Shown piece by piece: positions 8,335-15,313 of a DNA stretch of 16,229 bases (position 1 is its first letter; each line of letters starts with the position of its first letter). The translations under genes and the position numbers were made by a program. The stretch is from UBA8752 sp965657965. GTDB taxonomy: Bacteria; Bacteroidota; Bacteroidia; Flavobacteriales_D; Sanyastnellaceae. The DNA is taken from NCBI GenBank assembly GCA_965657965.1, contig CBFHQM010000037.1, positions 1-16,229 of the forward strand, given 5' to 3'. The notes below the pieces were generated by a model. The model saw only the letters and a list, made by a program, of their open reading frames with translations, did not search any database and was not told the DNA's origin.

Positions 8335-9861
8335 ATGAAGGCGCCCAAACTGGACGTATACCGCCCCGTTTTCCTGCCCAGCGCCTTCTTGATTCTGGCG
8401 TTTGTGGTCGCCTGCTTGGCGTTTAGCGAGGAAGTCGGGGCCCTGTTTCGGTCCTTTCAGGGGTTCATGAATGCCAACTTCGGTTGGCTCATCAATGGCA
8501 CCATCAACTTGATTTTGCTGTTGGTGTTGTTTTTGGCCTTTTCCCCCTTGGGCAAAGTCCGAATTGGGGGCAGTCAGGCTCAAACCGACTTTAGCACCCC
8601 TTCTTGGGTGGCCATGTTGTTTGCCGCGGGAATGGGCATTGGACTGGTGTACTTCAGCGTGGCCGAGCCCATGCTGCACTTTTTGAACCCCATCGACACC
8701 GGTGCTCCGGATGCGGCGAAAGCTGCTCGGGCCATGCAATTCACCTACTTCCATTACGGATTTCACGTGTGGGCAATCTATGCCTTGGTCGGCATCGCCC
8801 TGGCCCACGCCTGCTTCAACCGCAAACAACCCCTCTCCCTGCGCAGCACACTCGAGCCTCTCTTGGGAAGGCACGTGAACCGCTGGCCCGGCCATGCCGT
8901 GGATGTACTCGCGGTGCTGGCGACCCTGTTTGGCCTGGCCACTTCTCTGGGGTTTGGTTCCGGCCAATTCAGCGCCGGTCTTGCCCGCCTCGGGAACTTC
9001 GACAACAGCACCGCCGTTCAAGTCGCATGCATTGTGGGGATTACCGGCATTGCCACCGTCTCCGTCCTGTCTGGATTGAGCAAAGGTGTTCGCATGCTCA
9101 GCCAATTCAACATGGTGGTGGCGGCGCTTTTGTTTTTAACGGTGCTCTGCCTCGGGGCCACAGGAGACCGGCTCTCCGATTTTGCTTCTGACCTCGGACA
9201 GTATTTGGGCGGTTTTGCCTGGATGAGTACGTACAGAGGAGCCGGCAATCCCGACGCCACTTGGTTCAGTGGTTGGTCTCTGTTTTACTGGACTTGGTGG
9301 ATTTCCTGGTCGCCTTTTGTTGGGACCTTCATCGCCCGCATTAGCAAAGGCCGTACGGTCCGGGAAATTGCCCTTTACGGCATGCTCCTGCCCTCACTCT
9401 TGTCGTTTCTCTGGATGTCGGTGTTTGGCGGAACAGCATTTGCCTTGCAATTCAGTGGTCAAGCCGACATCGCCGCCACCGTCGCATCGGACAGTGCCTT
9501 GGGTCTTTTTGCCGTTCTGGAACAATTGCCCGCGGCTGGCATCACATCGGCCGTGGCCGTGCTGTTGGTGGGGGTCTTTTTTGTCACCTCCAGTGACAGC
9601 GGCTCTATGGTTGTGGACTTTATGACCTCTGGCGGAAAACTCGACAGTCCCGTGGGGCTCAAGGTCTTTTGGGCCTGCATGGAAGGCGCTGTGGCCATCG
9701 CCTTGGTGATCGGAGGGGGCTTGGCCGCCCTTCAATCGGCTTCCATCTCCACTGGATTTCCTTTCGCCTTGCTGCTGCTGATTATCGGCGGCACACTCCT
9801 TCGGAGTTTGAGTCGAGAGCGCACCAAACAAAATGCGCCTCTGGACGAATCAGCGGAATAA
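8335..9861 (+). CDS. BCCT-family transporter (betaine/choline/carnitine type)
   Basis: A 508-aa inner-membrane protein with about twelve hydrophobic segments, the usual BCCT length. GMGIGLVYFSVAEP at 99-112 is the glycine-rich third helix that lines the substrate and sodium path in BetP. The signature WWISWSPFVGTFIARIS (321-337) followed by KGRTVRE includes the tryptophan box that binds quaternary-ammonium groups by cation-pi contacts. GLSKGVRMLSQFN (247-259) and FFVTSSDSGS near residue 420 are also typical. It probably imports glycine betaine or a related compatible solute using the sodium or proton gradient; the exact substrate cannot be read. The short C-terminal tail lacks the long regulatory helix of BetP, so osmosensing by that mechanism is unlikely. 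The ATG at 8335 was chosen because the longer frame from 8224 overlaps the methyltransferase. Convergent with the RT gene, 16 nt apart. Confidence 0.93.
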   Translation: MKAPKLDVYRPVFLPSAFLILAFVVACLAFSEEVGALFRSFQGFMNANFGWLINGTINLILLLVLFLAFSPLGKVRIGGSQAQTDFSTPSWVAMLFAAGMGIGLVYFSVAEPMLHFLNPIDTGAPDAAKAARAMQFTYFHYGFHVWAIYALVGIALAHACFNRKQPLSLRSTLEPLLGRHVNRWPGHAVDVLAVLATLFGLATSLGFGSGQFSAGLARLGNFDNSTAVQVACIVGITGIATVSVLSGLSKGVRMLSQFNMVVAALLFLTVLCLGATGDRLSDFASDLGQYLGGFAWMSTYRGAGNPDATWFSGWSLFYWTWWISWSPFVGTFIARISKGRTVREIALYGMLLPSLLSFLWMSVFGGTAFALQFSGQADIAATVASDSALGLFAVLEQLPAAGITSAVAVLLVGVFFVTSSDSGSMVVDFMTSGGKLDSPVGLKVFWACMEGAVAIALVIGGGLAALQSASISTGFPFALLLLIIGGTLLRSLSRERTKQNAPLDESAE

Positions 9862-9877
9862 CGGAACCCAATCAAGC

Positions 9878-10894
9878 TCAGGCCTGTGCCATGAGTCGGC
9901 CGAACTCGTCCTTCATGCGAATCGCCTCGGGAGAGCGGCGCACATGACAAATGTGGGCGATGCGCCCTTCCAAGCTTCGCGCGAAGTCATCTGGACTTTG
10001 GTTCATGCACTCCGCAGCCGGGGCTAAACCCTTGACACGCCAAGCGTGCAACATTGAGCGTGTTTGACGCCGAAACTCCCGCGGCGCCGACACGGCCGGA
10101 TTCACTCCACTTTTACGGGAAGTCAACACCAAACCTGTTACGCCTTGGCGCATGGAAGCCGGCTGCACCCTCGTCTTTTGAGGGTTCAACCCAAAGCCCT
10201 CCGATTCCACGATGCGTTGCAAACGCGGCATGACTTCTTCGAGCGCACGCCGACCAGATGAAGAAAAAGTGAGGTCGTCCACGTACCGACTGTAACGGCA
10301 ACCGAAATGCCGCGCCAACCCTTCGAGTCGAATGTCCAAGTCCGCGGCCACCAAATTGGTGAGCACGGGACTCGAGGGTGCCCCTTGAGGCAATCGCCCT
10401 TGGTGGGTCACCAATTGCACCAAGCAATCGGCCATGTAGGGAGACAACTGCGGCCCCCATTCCGAAAGGAACAAGCCCCTTAACCGCCGTGCGGAAATGG
10501 AAGGAAAGAAATTCTGGATGTCCGCATTGAGAACCCAGTCCTGCCCCAAATGAACCTCTGCATTTTCCACAATGCCCCGGCCGCGTTCAAATCCAAAAGA
10601 ACACACCGCCGGCGTGAACATGGTCCTGAAAAACGGAGCCAACGCCCATTGAACCATCTTTAGCGCAGGCTCCGGCGCATGAATGTGTCGCACACCCCCC
10701 GACTTCTTCGGCAACGAAAATGGCCGGTAATGCAGATGCGGCGACGCCATCATCCCCATCAATTCCTGCGGAGAAAACGCCCAAGGTTTCATGCCCAAAG
10801 GCGTGGCCCGACGCCCCGACAAATGGTTGACGAACTTGGCCAAAGCCAGCGGGCTTGCACCAGAAGCGAGAGAGTCAATGAAAGGATTTAACAT
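9878..10894 (-). CDS. Retron reverse transcriptase
   Basis: A 338-aa RNA-directed DNA polymerase of the retron class. Visible motifs in order: RT1 region FSLPKKSGGVRHIHAP (59-74); retron-specific motif X NAEVH (NAxxH, 111-115); first catalytic Asp in NADIQNFFPSI (D125); LPQGAPSSPVLTN (168-180); catalytic YVDD (204-207), where most retrons have YADD; and retron-specific motif Y VTG (252-254). Known retron RTs prime from a guanosine 2'-OH of their own msr RNA and copy the msd part into multicopy single-stranded DNA. The length matches an RT alone, with no fused effector domain. The ATG at 10894 is used because the in-frame GTG at 10954 lies inside the non-coding RNA; the a2 repeat ends 12 nt before this ATG. 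No partner gene is visible: downstream is a convergent transporter, upstream a DUF2805 gene. Group II intron, DGR and Cas1-linked RTs do not fit. Confidence 0.93.
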   Translation of the reverse strand: MLNPFIDSLASGASPLALAKFVNHLSGRRATPLGMKPWAFSPQELMGMMASPHLHYRPFSLPKKSGGVRHIHAPEPALKMVQWALAPFFRTMFTPAVCSFGFERGRGIVENAEVHLGQDWVLNADIQNFFPSISARRLRGLFLSEWGPQLSPYMADCLVQLVTHQGRLPQGAPSSPVLTNLVAADLDIRLEGLARHFGCRYSRYVDDLTFSSSGRRALEEVMPRLQRIVESEGFGLNPQKTRVQPASMRQGVTGLVLTSRKSGVNPAVSAPREFRRQTRSMLHAWRVKGLAPAAECMNQSPDDFARSLEGRIAHICHVRRSPEAIRMKDEFGRLMAQA

Positions 10895-10906
10895 GGGCAA
10901 AAAGGG

Positions 10907-11082
10907 GCCGACCTGCACTTTCAGAACCGCTGCGCCGGAGCGACAGGGGTTCACACAGGGTTTTGGAATGCGACCGGGGTCTCAACCAAAAAACTGCCTC
11001 GCGATTCTCGAATCGCGGGTGGATTCTCATCCACACGAGCGCGGCGAAACACCGCACGAGATTAAGTCAATGGCAGGTCGGC
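10907..11082 (-). ncRNA. Candidate retron msr-msd RNA (176 nt)
   Basis: On the minus strand a1 GCCGACCTGC (11082-11073) is perfectly complementary to a2 GCAGGTCGGC (10916-10907), closing a 176-nt element directly upstream of the retron RT. Between them, 5' to 3', are three compact hairpins: GCGGTG/CGCCGC with a TTT loop (11055-11041, one U-G pair); GTGGAT/ATCCAC with a GAGA tetraloop (11034-11019); and CGCGATT/AATCGCG with a CGAG loop (11017-11000). These fit an msr. The next segment (about 10999-10917) is the candidate msd template. Its ends can pair weakly (GCAGTTTT 10997-10990 with GAAAGTGC 10922-10915, one mismatch and one wobble), and it contains TTTTGG/CCAAAA (10991-10986 with 10966-10961) and GAAC..CGCT/AGCGGTTC (10952-10924). 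The first G after a1 (11068, in CATTG) is a candidate branch point; the usual AGC context is not seen. Gene order a1-msr-msd-a2-RT is that of known retrons. The exact msDNA ends are inference. Confidence 0.8.
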
Positions 11083-11099
11083 GCCGCTTGAAGTAAAAT

Positions 11100-11154
11100 G
11101 TAAAAGGGGAGGTCAAAGTAGGACGTACAACCTGTTCTGTGCAAGCCCTTTTAC
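11100..11154. repeat. 9-bp perfect inverted repeat around the retron promoter
   Basis: On the minus strand GTAAAAGGG (11154-11146) is complementary to CCCTTTTAC (11108-11100), with 37 nt between that contain the candidate promoter. It could be an operator for a dimeric repressor, or a weak terminator for the DUF2805 gene ending at 11228. The remaining bases 11155-11227 show no gene or clear structure. Confidence 0.45.
11114..11144 (-). promoter_or_regulatory. Candidate promoter of the retron RNA/RT transcript
   Basis: On the minus strand CTTG (TTG at 11144-11142) is followed after 21 nt by TACTTTG (11120-11114). The same TACTTTG box with upstream TTTG occurs before the gene at 15162. A start a few nt downstream would begin the RNA about 25-30 nt before a1. 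Motif reading only. Confidence 0.4.
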
Positions 11155-11227
11155 CTCAACTTTTCCTCTCTCGCTCGCGCCGATGACCCGGCCCTCCATC
11201 CTGCGGCCCCCTTCTGGTGGATCTCTC

Positions 11228-11482
11228 TTAATTGTTGCGTTGTTCAGAGCAACGAAAGCGCCCCGTATCGAATCCACGACGGGCCCGGTGTTTGGTCGCT
11301 CGGCCTTTGACCCGCTCCCGCCAACGCTCGAATGATCCCCGTTTGAGCTCACGGCGCATGATCTGACGCACGTCGTTCTCTTTCAGACCAAACTGCACTT
11401 CGATGGCCTCAAAGGGGGTCCGGTCTTCCCACGCCATTCCAATAACGCGGTCGATGTCTTCCGGAGAGAGTTCGGGTACCAT
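11228..11482 (-). CDS. DUF2805 / TIGR03643 family protein
   Basis: An 84-aa protein almost entirely made of the family signature: LSPEDIDRVIGMAWEDRTPFEAIEVQFG (residues about 4-31), then a helix-turn-helix-like KENDVRQIMRRELKRGSFERWRERVKGRATKH. The family is common in Bacteroidota and some proteobacteria. Its function is not established; the basic C-terminal half and helical pattern suggest nucleic-acid binding, which is inference. The ATG at 11482 matches the usual family start; the longer frame to 11563 adds a hydrophobic stretch foreign to the family. Divergent from the lyase-hydratase fusion at 11572. It lies on the same strand as the retron, separated from the RT by 333 nt, and looks like an ordinary chromosomal neighbour. 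Confidence 0.88.
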   Translation of the reverse strand: MVPELSPEDIDRVIGMAWEDRTPFEAIEVQFGLKENDVRQIMRRELKRGSFERWRERVKGRATKHRARRGFDTGRFRCSEQRNN

Positions 11483-11571
11483 AACCCAAAAGACAATTTT
11501 GACGGCCACAGGTTCTAAAACGTCCTTTTTCGACGAAAAACAGACACAAAACACACAAATCATGGCCCAAA

Positions 11572-13743
11572 ATGACTTTTGTCAATGCTACAGAAGAAGG
11601 AAGCGTGTTGATTGCGGTCACCGATTTGCCCCACCAAAAACGCGTTGTCATGATCCAGCCTCTTCCTTCCTCTGCACAACCCAATGTCCACGTTTCTGCC
11701 CCGAAATCAGTGGATTTTCGGAACATCTACTTCTTTAAGCTCAATCATGGCCAACCGGCTCTGCCCGCGCGGCCTGGAACGGTGATTCTCGACCTGGAAG
11801 ACGGTGTGAGCACCTTCGAAAAGGCGCCACGGCGAAATGCCATTCGAAGTGTGCTCAACCAACCCCTCCCCCTCGGCGTCAATGTATTGGTTCGGTGCCA
11901 CGGCATGGACGATGCAGGGGGCATGCTACTGGACCTGGAGGCGATTGCGCATCCCGCGGTCAGTGGCTTTATCCTGCCCATGGTGAGCCGGGTGGACGAG
12001 GTGGAAGCCTTCCACGATCTTCTCACCGAAAAAGAAAGTGCACTGGGGCTGACAAACGGGCACTTTGCCATTCACCTGCTCATCGAAATTCCCGAAGCCT
12101 ACCTCGACCTGGCCGATTTGGCACGGGCTTCCTCTCGGGTGGCTTCCATCATGTTTGGCCGCGAAGACTTTATGACTCGTTTCCCTAAGGGTGGAGATCA
12201 GGCTGCGCGATTGGCAGAAGCCCAAATCCCTCTGGTTGCTGCCGCTGTCGGCGTCCCCGCCATCGCCTCTCCATTTTGCGCTGTCAACGACCCCAAGGGT
12301 TTTGCCCGCTACTGCCAGCGCACTCGGGATTTGGGCTACTCTGGCACCTTCACGGTGCACCCAGCACAACGTCCCACCGCCGACGAGATCTATGCCCCTT
12401 CTGCTCTGGATCTCCAGTCCGCCAAATCCATCATCCATGGGACCTCAGAATCACAACTGGTCCGGATGAATGGGCGCCTTGTAGGCCCCCCCATGCGCCG
12501 CCGGGCCCAAGCCCTGCTGAACGAAGTCGACCGCCCCTCAAGCAGCGCCGACCTTGACAGCATGCCCGGCGGTGCCACCACCATTGACCACCCCGCTTCC
12601 GGAGGCAAGCGAAGCACCACAGCCGATGTCCCCAGCCGCACCGGCCGCTTTCCTCGCTATGGCGTCGACACCAGCACAACCCAAGTCGGGTCCATCCTCG
12701 AAAGTCCGCATGCCTACACCCTGGACGAGGGATGGAGAGCCAAGTGGTTCGCCCACTTTCCCACGAGCGATGCCGTCCTCACCTCGGAGCCCGCCGCGCA
12801 AGCCCTTGGTTTCGACGAACGTCCTCTCCCGTTCTCGCTGCTCTTGAATCTCTGCCTCTGTCTTTCGGTTGAGCCGTTTTCGCAAACCTGCCGTTTCCAT
12901 CTAGGACTGCGCGACGCGCGCCAAATCGCACCCGTCCGCATGGGCGACACCGTTCGAGCCCGGATTCGTGTGGAAGCCCTGCGCAACACTTCCGCCGGCG
13001 ATGCCGCTGTGATTGTGACAACGCACATCCTTGAGAACCAACACGGTGAAGTCGTTTTCGCCCTCACCAAGGACAGCTACTACGCCGCCATTCCCGGTTT
13101 GGAGGGCCGCGCCGAATTGGACCGCACAGGCGCGGAACACGTCGCATTTGACGCCGCATTAATCGCCCAAGCCCACTCCGGATCCGGTGCGCGGGTCGAC
13201 AATGGCGCGTACCTCCCGCCCAGCACTCCTGTGACCGCTGGAGAAGTCATTCTCCACCCTGCCGTGCGGCCCATTGGATGGTCTGAGAACCTGGAGCTCA
13301 CCACGTTGGTGCGCAACACTCACCCCATCCATTTCGACGCCCAGCGATATGGCCGGAAAGGCATTGTGGTCTGTGGTGGCTTCGTCCAAGCCTTGGTTCA
13401 AGGCCTCGCTTCGCCTGAGTTCCGTCAGGTCATCGAAGAGCGACTCATCCACTCCTTCCACGCCGGCACTGTCATGCCCGAAGACCGTTTGGGCGCCCTC
13501 TCCCGGGTGCTTGAGGTCCGTGATCTTGGCGATGGCACAGAAGAAGTTGTGGTGTCCACATTGGGCCTCATCAATGTGGACGTAGAGCAAGAACTGGTTG
13601 GCGTGGCCATTCCCGACGCTTTGTTCGGCCCTGAACCCATTAAGCCCGCCACCTTGCGCGACATGTGCACAGCGCATTGCCCCGTCTTGGAAAACCGCAT
13701 CGCCCTTCGCGCCGTCCGCGTCCTTCGCCGAATTAAGTCGTGA
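11572..13743 (+). CDS. Fusion of CitE/HpcH-type CoA-ester lyase and double-hotdog (MaoC/Mch-like) hydratase
   Basis: A 723-aa cytosolic protein with two enzyme parts. Residues about 45-310 form a TIM-barrel lyase of the citrate-lyase-beta/malyl-CoA-lyase superfamily: VILDLEDGVS (71-80), substrate-type Arg in VLVRCH (R108), metal-binding Glu in LIEIPEAY (E172) and Asp in FGREDF (D199), then GYSGTFTVHPAQ (255-266). A Ser/Pro/Gly-rich linker spans about 320-365. Residues about 370-720 hold two hotdog folds, the second with NTHPIHFD (582-589) and VVCGGFVQAL, resembling mesaconyl-CoA hydratase and other MaoC-like hydratases. Such a hydratase makes a hydroxyacyl-CoA (for example beta-methylmalyl-CoA or citramalyl-CoA) that the lyase splits into a keto acid or glyoxylate and a shorter acyl-CoA, so the fusion probably catalyses two successive steps. 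Which pair of steps cannot be read. A start at the ATG at 11650 is an alternative, since the lyase homology begins near residue 43. Confidence 0.82.
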   Translation: MTFVNATEEGSVLIAVTDLPHQKRVVMIQPLPSSAQPNVHVSAPKSVDFRNIYFFKLNHGQPALPARPGTVILDLEDGVSTFEKAPRRNAIRSVLNQPLPLGVNVLVRCHGMDDAGGMLLDLEAIAHPAVSGFILPMVSRVDEVEAFHDLLTEKESALGLTNGHFAIHLLIEIPEAYLDLADLARASSRVASIMFGREDFMTRFPKGGDQAARLAEAQIPLVAAAVGVPAIASPFCAVNDPKGFARYCQRTRDLGYSGTFTVHPAQRPTADEIYAPSALDLQSAKSIIHGTSESQLVRMNGRLVGPPMRRRAQALLNEVDRPSSSADLDSMPGGATTIDHPASGGKRSTTADVPSRTGRFPRYGVDTSTTQVGSILESPHAYTLDEGWRAKWFAHFPTSDAVLTSEPAAQALGFDERPLPFSLLLNLCLCLSVEPFSQTCRFHLGLRDARQIAPVRMGDTVRARIRVEALRNTSAGDAAVIVTTHILENQHGEVVFALTKDSYYAAIPGLEGRAELDRTGAEHVAFDAALIAQAHSGSGARVDNGAYLPPSTPVTAGEVILHPAVRPIGWSENLELTTLVRNTHPIHFDAQRYGRKGIVVCGGFVQALVQGLASPEFRQVIEERLIHSFHAGTVMPEDRLGALSRVLEVRDLGDGTEEVVVSTLGLINVDVEQELVGVAIPDALFGPEPIKPATLRDMCTAHCPVLENRIALRAVRVLRRIKS

Positions 13744-13746
13744 CAG

Positions 13747-15162
13747 TCAAGGGTTTAACAGCAATTCAGCTTTTTTGGTGTCCACAGCCCAAGTACCAAA
13801 GAGACCAAGCAGGCCCATTCCACAGAGCATGCCCCCCTCGTCCATGACACCAACGGTGAAATTTGAAATGGTGCATTCGCCGATGGCCAAATACCCCACT
13901 GAATAGCGTTTTACGCTGATTGGACGGCCGTCGGCCAGTTCGAAAAATTCCGAACCCAAGTATTGCAATTCCACATTCTCCCTGCGAAGGTCATTCAACC
14001 AATCAGTGCTGATAATGACCTCTGACGCTCCGGTGTCGAGCGTAATGTATTTGGTTACGCCCCCTAAGTTGAGCCTCATTCGATACGCAGAACCATCCCA
14101 CAGCAATGGAATGCGCTGTTCTCCAATGCAATCCTCCGCGCTCTTTCCCTCGTTCCAACCCGCTGGCATATTCATTCCAAGAAGATGGACGCACGACGCT
14201 CCGACTTCAATCATGGCATCACTATTCGGGTCCACCATGTCTTCCAAAGAGATGTCCTCTCTACCCGCTAAGGCATCAAAACAACATTCACAATAGGACT
14301 CGGAACCTCCATAGGTCAGGTCCTTGTTTGGACTGTCCGAGTCTTCCATCATCGCTTGAACACAGGTGCGCACAAACCCCTTTTTTGCTGTGGCCTGCAT
14401 TTTTTCCTCATCCAAATCTCTAAACATCATCTCCGGAGTCCACCCGAGCGCTTCCCAATTCGGGACCAATCGTGTCCAACACGACTCTATCAGCGCGCGA
14501 CCTTCTTCAGAACCCGGGTTTAGCATCGCCGTCAACAAATCTGGATTGTATTCAACTCTATCCTTTAAGCAATCACAATAGTCCAATGCGTTTGCTTCGC
14601 TCAACAACTCCTCCGGCAATCCGGCCCATTCCCGCTCAATGCTCTGAGCGCAAAGTTCCACATCAAACAATGGGTTTTCAATCAGGCTTACGGCTTCATC
14701 AACCGATAAATACGGCTCCACCATCGACTGCAGAAGAACAACATAAGTCGTGACCAATGCCTCCATGTCCTCCCTCGATTCTGGTGTAAAGGAGGCAGAG
14801 TATGAGAGATCCCCGTCCTTGTCCAACTCGAAGTCCCAAAGGTTTTCATCATTGGCATTCAACGCACGAAGAAAAGAGGATGGGCTCAAAAAATCTGAAG
14901 TGAAATAACCCCACAAGAAAACATCACCCTCGCTTGCGAAAGCGTAAATTTTTGTTTGCGCTAATTCCGCATAGGACACTTCTAAAAGCACGTTAACACC
15001 ACCGTCCGAGTCCACCTCTACTCGTTTTGTTGTGATGTCCATGTATTCACCCAAAATAGATTCCAATTCAAGCAAATCAGGGTCACGCAACAGGGGTGTT
15101 TGAGCAGAGGAAGCAACAGAAGCAAAAAAGAACAACAAAAGGGTAAATCCTATCGAGCGCAT
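13747..15162 (-). CDS. Exported protein: YbjN-like domain, duplicated Cys module, retropepsin-like aspartic protease
   Basis: A 471-aa protein with a signal peptide (MRSIGFTLLLFFFASVASSAQ). Residues about 25-150 look like a YbjN-type alpha/beta domain (LNANDENLWDFELDKDGDLSY). Residues 171-228 and 267-324 are two copies of a cysteine module, C-x(24-25)-YC[DE]C-x(about 30)-C. Residues about 350-471 form a single retropepsin-like domain: ITLDTGASEVIIS contains the catalytic DTG (D376-G378), followed by the flap region LADGRPISVKRY and the closing GMGLLGLFGTWAVDTKKAELLL, which matches the LLGxxFLxxFxxxIDxxxxxLxL pattern of bacterial clan AA proteases. One DTG per chain means activity would need a dimer. 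Substrate unknown; periplasmic or secreted location. The ATG at 15162 is preferred over the GTG at 15186 because a promoter-like box ends 4 nt before it. Convergent with the fusion gene, 3 nt apart. Confidence 0.8.
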   Translation of the reverse strand: MRSIGFTLLLFFFASVASSAQTPLLRDPDLLELESILGEYMDITTKRVEVDSDGGVNVLLEVSYAELAQTKIYAFASEGDVFLWGYFTSDFLSPSSFLRALNANDENLWDFELDKDGDLSYSASFTPESREDMEALVTTYVVLLQSMVEPYLSVDEAVSLIENPLFDVELCAQSIEREWAGLPEELLSEANALDYCDCLKDRVEYNPDLLTAMLNPGSEEGRALIESCWTRLVPNWEALGWTPEMMFRDLDEEKMQATAKKGFVRTCVQAMMEDSDSPNKDLTYGGSESYCECCFDALAGREDISLEDMVDPNSDAMIEVGASCVHLLGMNMPAGWNEGKSAEDCIGEQRIPLLWDGSAYRMRLNLGGVTKYITLDTGASEVIISTDWLNDLRRENVELQYLGSEFFELADGRPISVKRYSVGYLAIGECTISNFTVGVMDEGGMLCGMGLLGLFGTWAVDTKKAELLLNP

Positions 15163-15166
15163 GGCG

Positions 15167-15199
15167 CAAAGTAATCTTCTTCGCACTCGTCATCACAAA
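15167..15199 (-). promoter_or_regulatory. Candidate Bacteroidota promoter for the aspartic-protease gene
   Basis: On the minus strand TTTG (15199-15196, preceded by another TTTG) is followed after 22 nt by TACTTTG (15173-15167). The box ends 4 nt before the ATG at 15162, implying a leaderless or nearly leaderless mRNA. Confidence 0.4.
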
Positions 15200-15313
15200 C
15201 AAAAGCGACTTCACACCCCAAATTTCTTGGCAAATCAAAACCAACATCCTACAAAATGCATGTTGGAAATACGAAATCAGGCTCCATCTGCGTGCTTATA
15301 GTGACTCCTGCTC

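Noticed and set aside
9878..10894. Group II intron maturase, diversity-generating retroelement or CRISPR-associated RT
   Set aside because: NAxxH and VTG are retron-specific; there is no maturase or endonuclease domain, no template/variable repeat pair and no cas1 or CRISPR repeats nearby.
10895..10954. GTG-initiated N-terminal extension of the reverse transcriptase
   Set aside because: It lies within the candidate msd and a2 repeat of the retron RNA. The extra 20 residues show no RT similarity, and the ATG at 10894 gives a normal retron RT start.
11113..11352. 79-aa minus-strand open frame as a possible retron accessory gene
   Set aside because: It overlaps the end of the DUF2805 gene out of frame, has a low-complexity composition without recognisable motif, and covers the promoter-like region.
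11228..11482. DUF2805 protein as the retron effector
   Set aside because: The family is widespread in Bacteroidota without retrons and has no known toxic domain. Synteny across homologous retrons would be needed to revive the idea.
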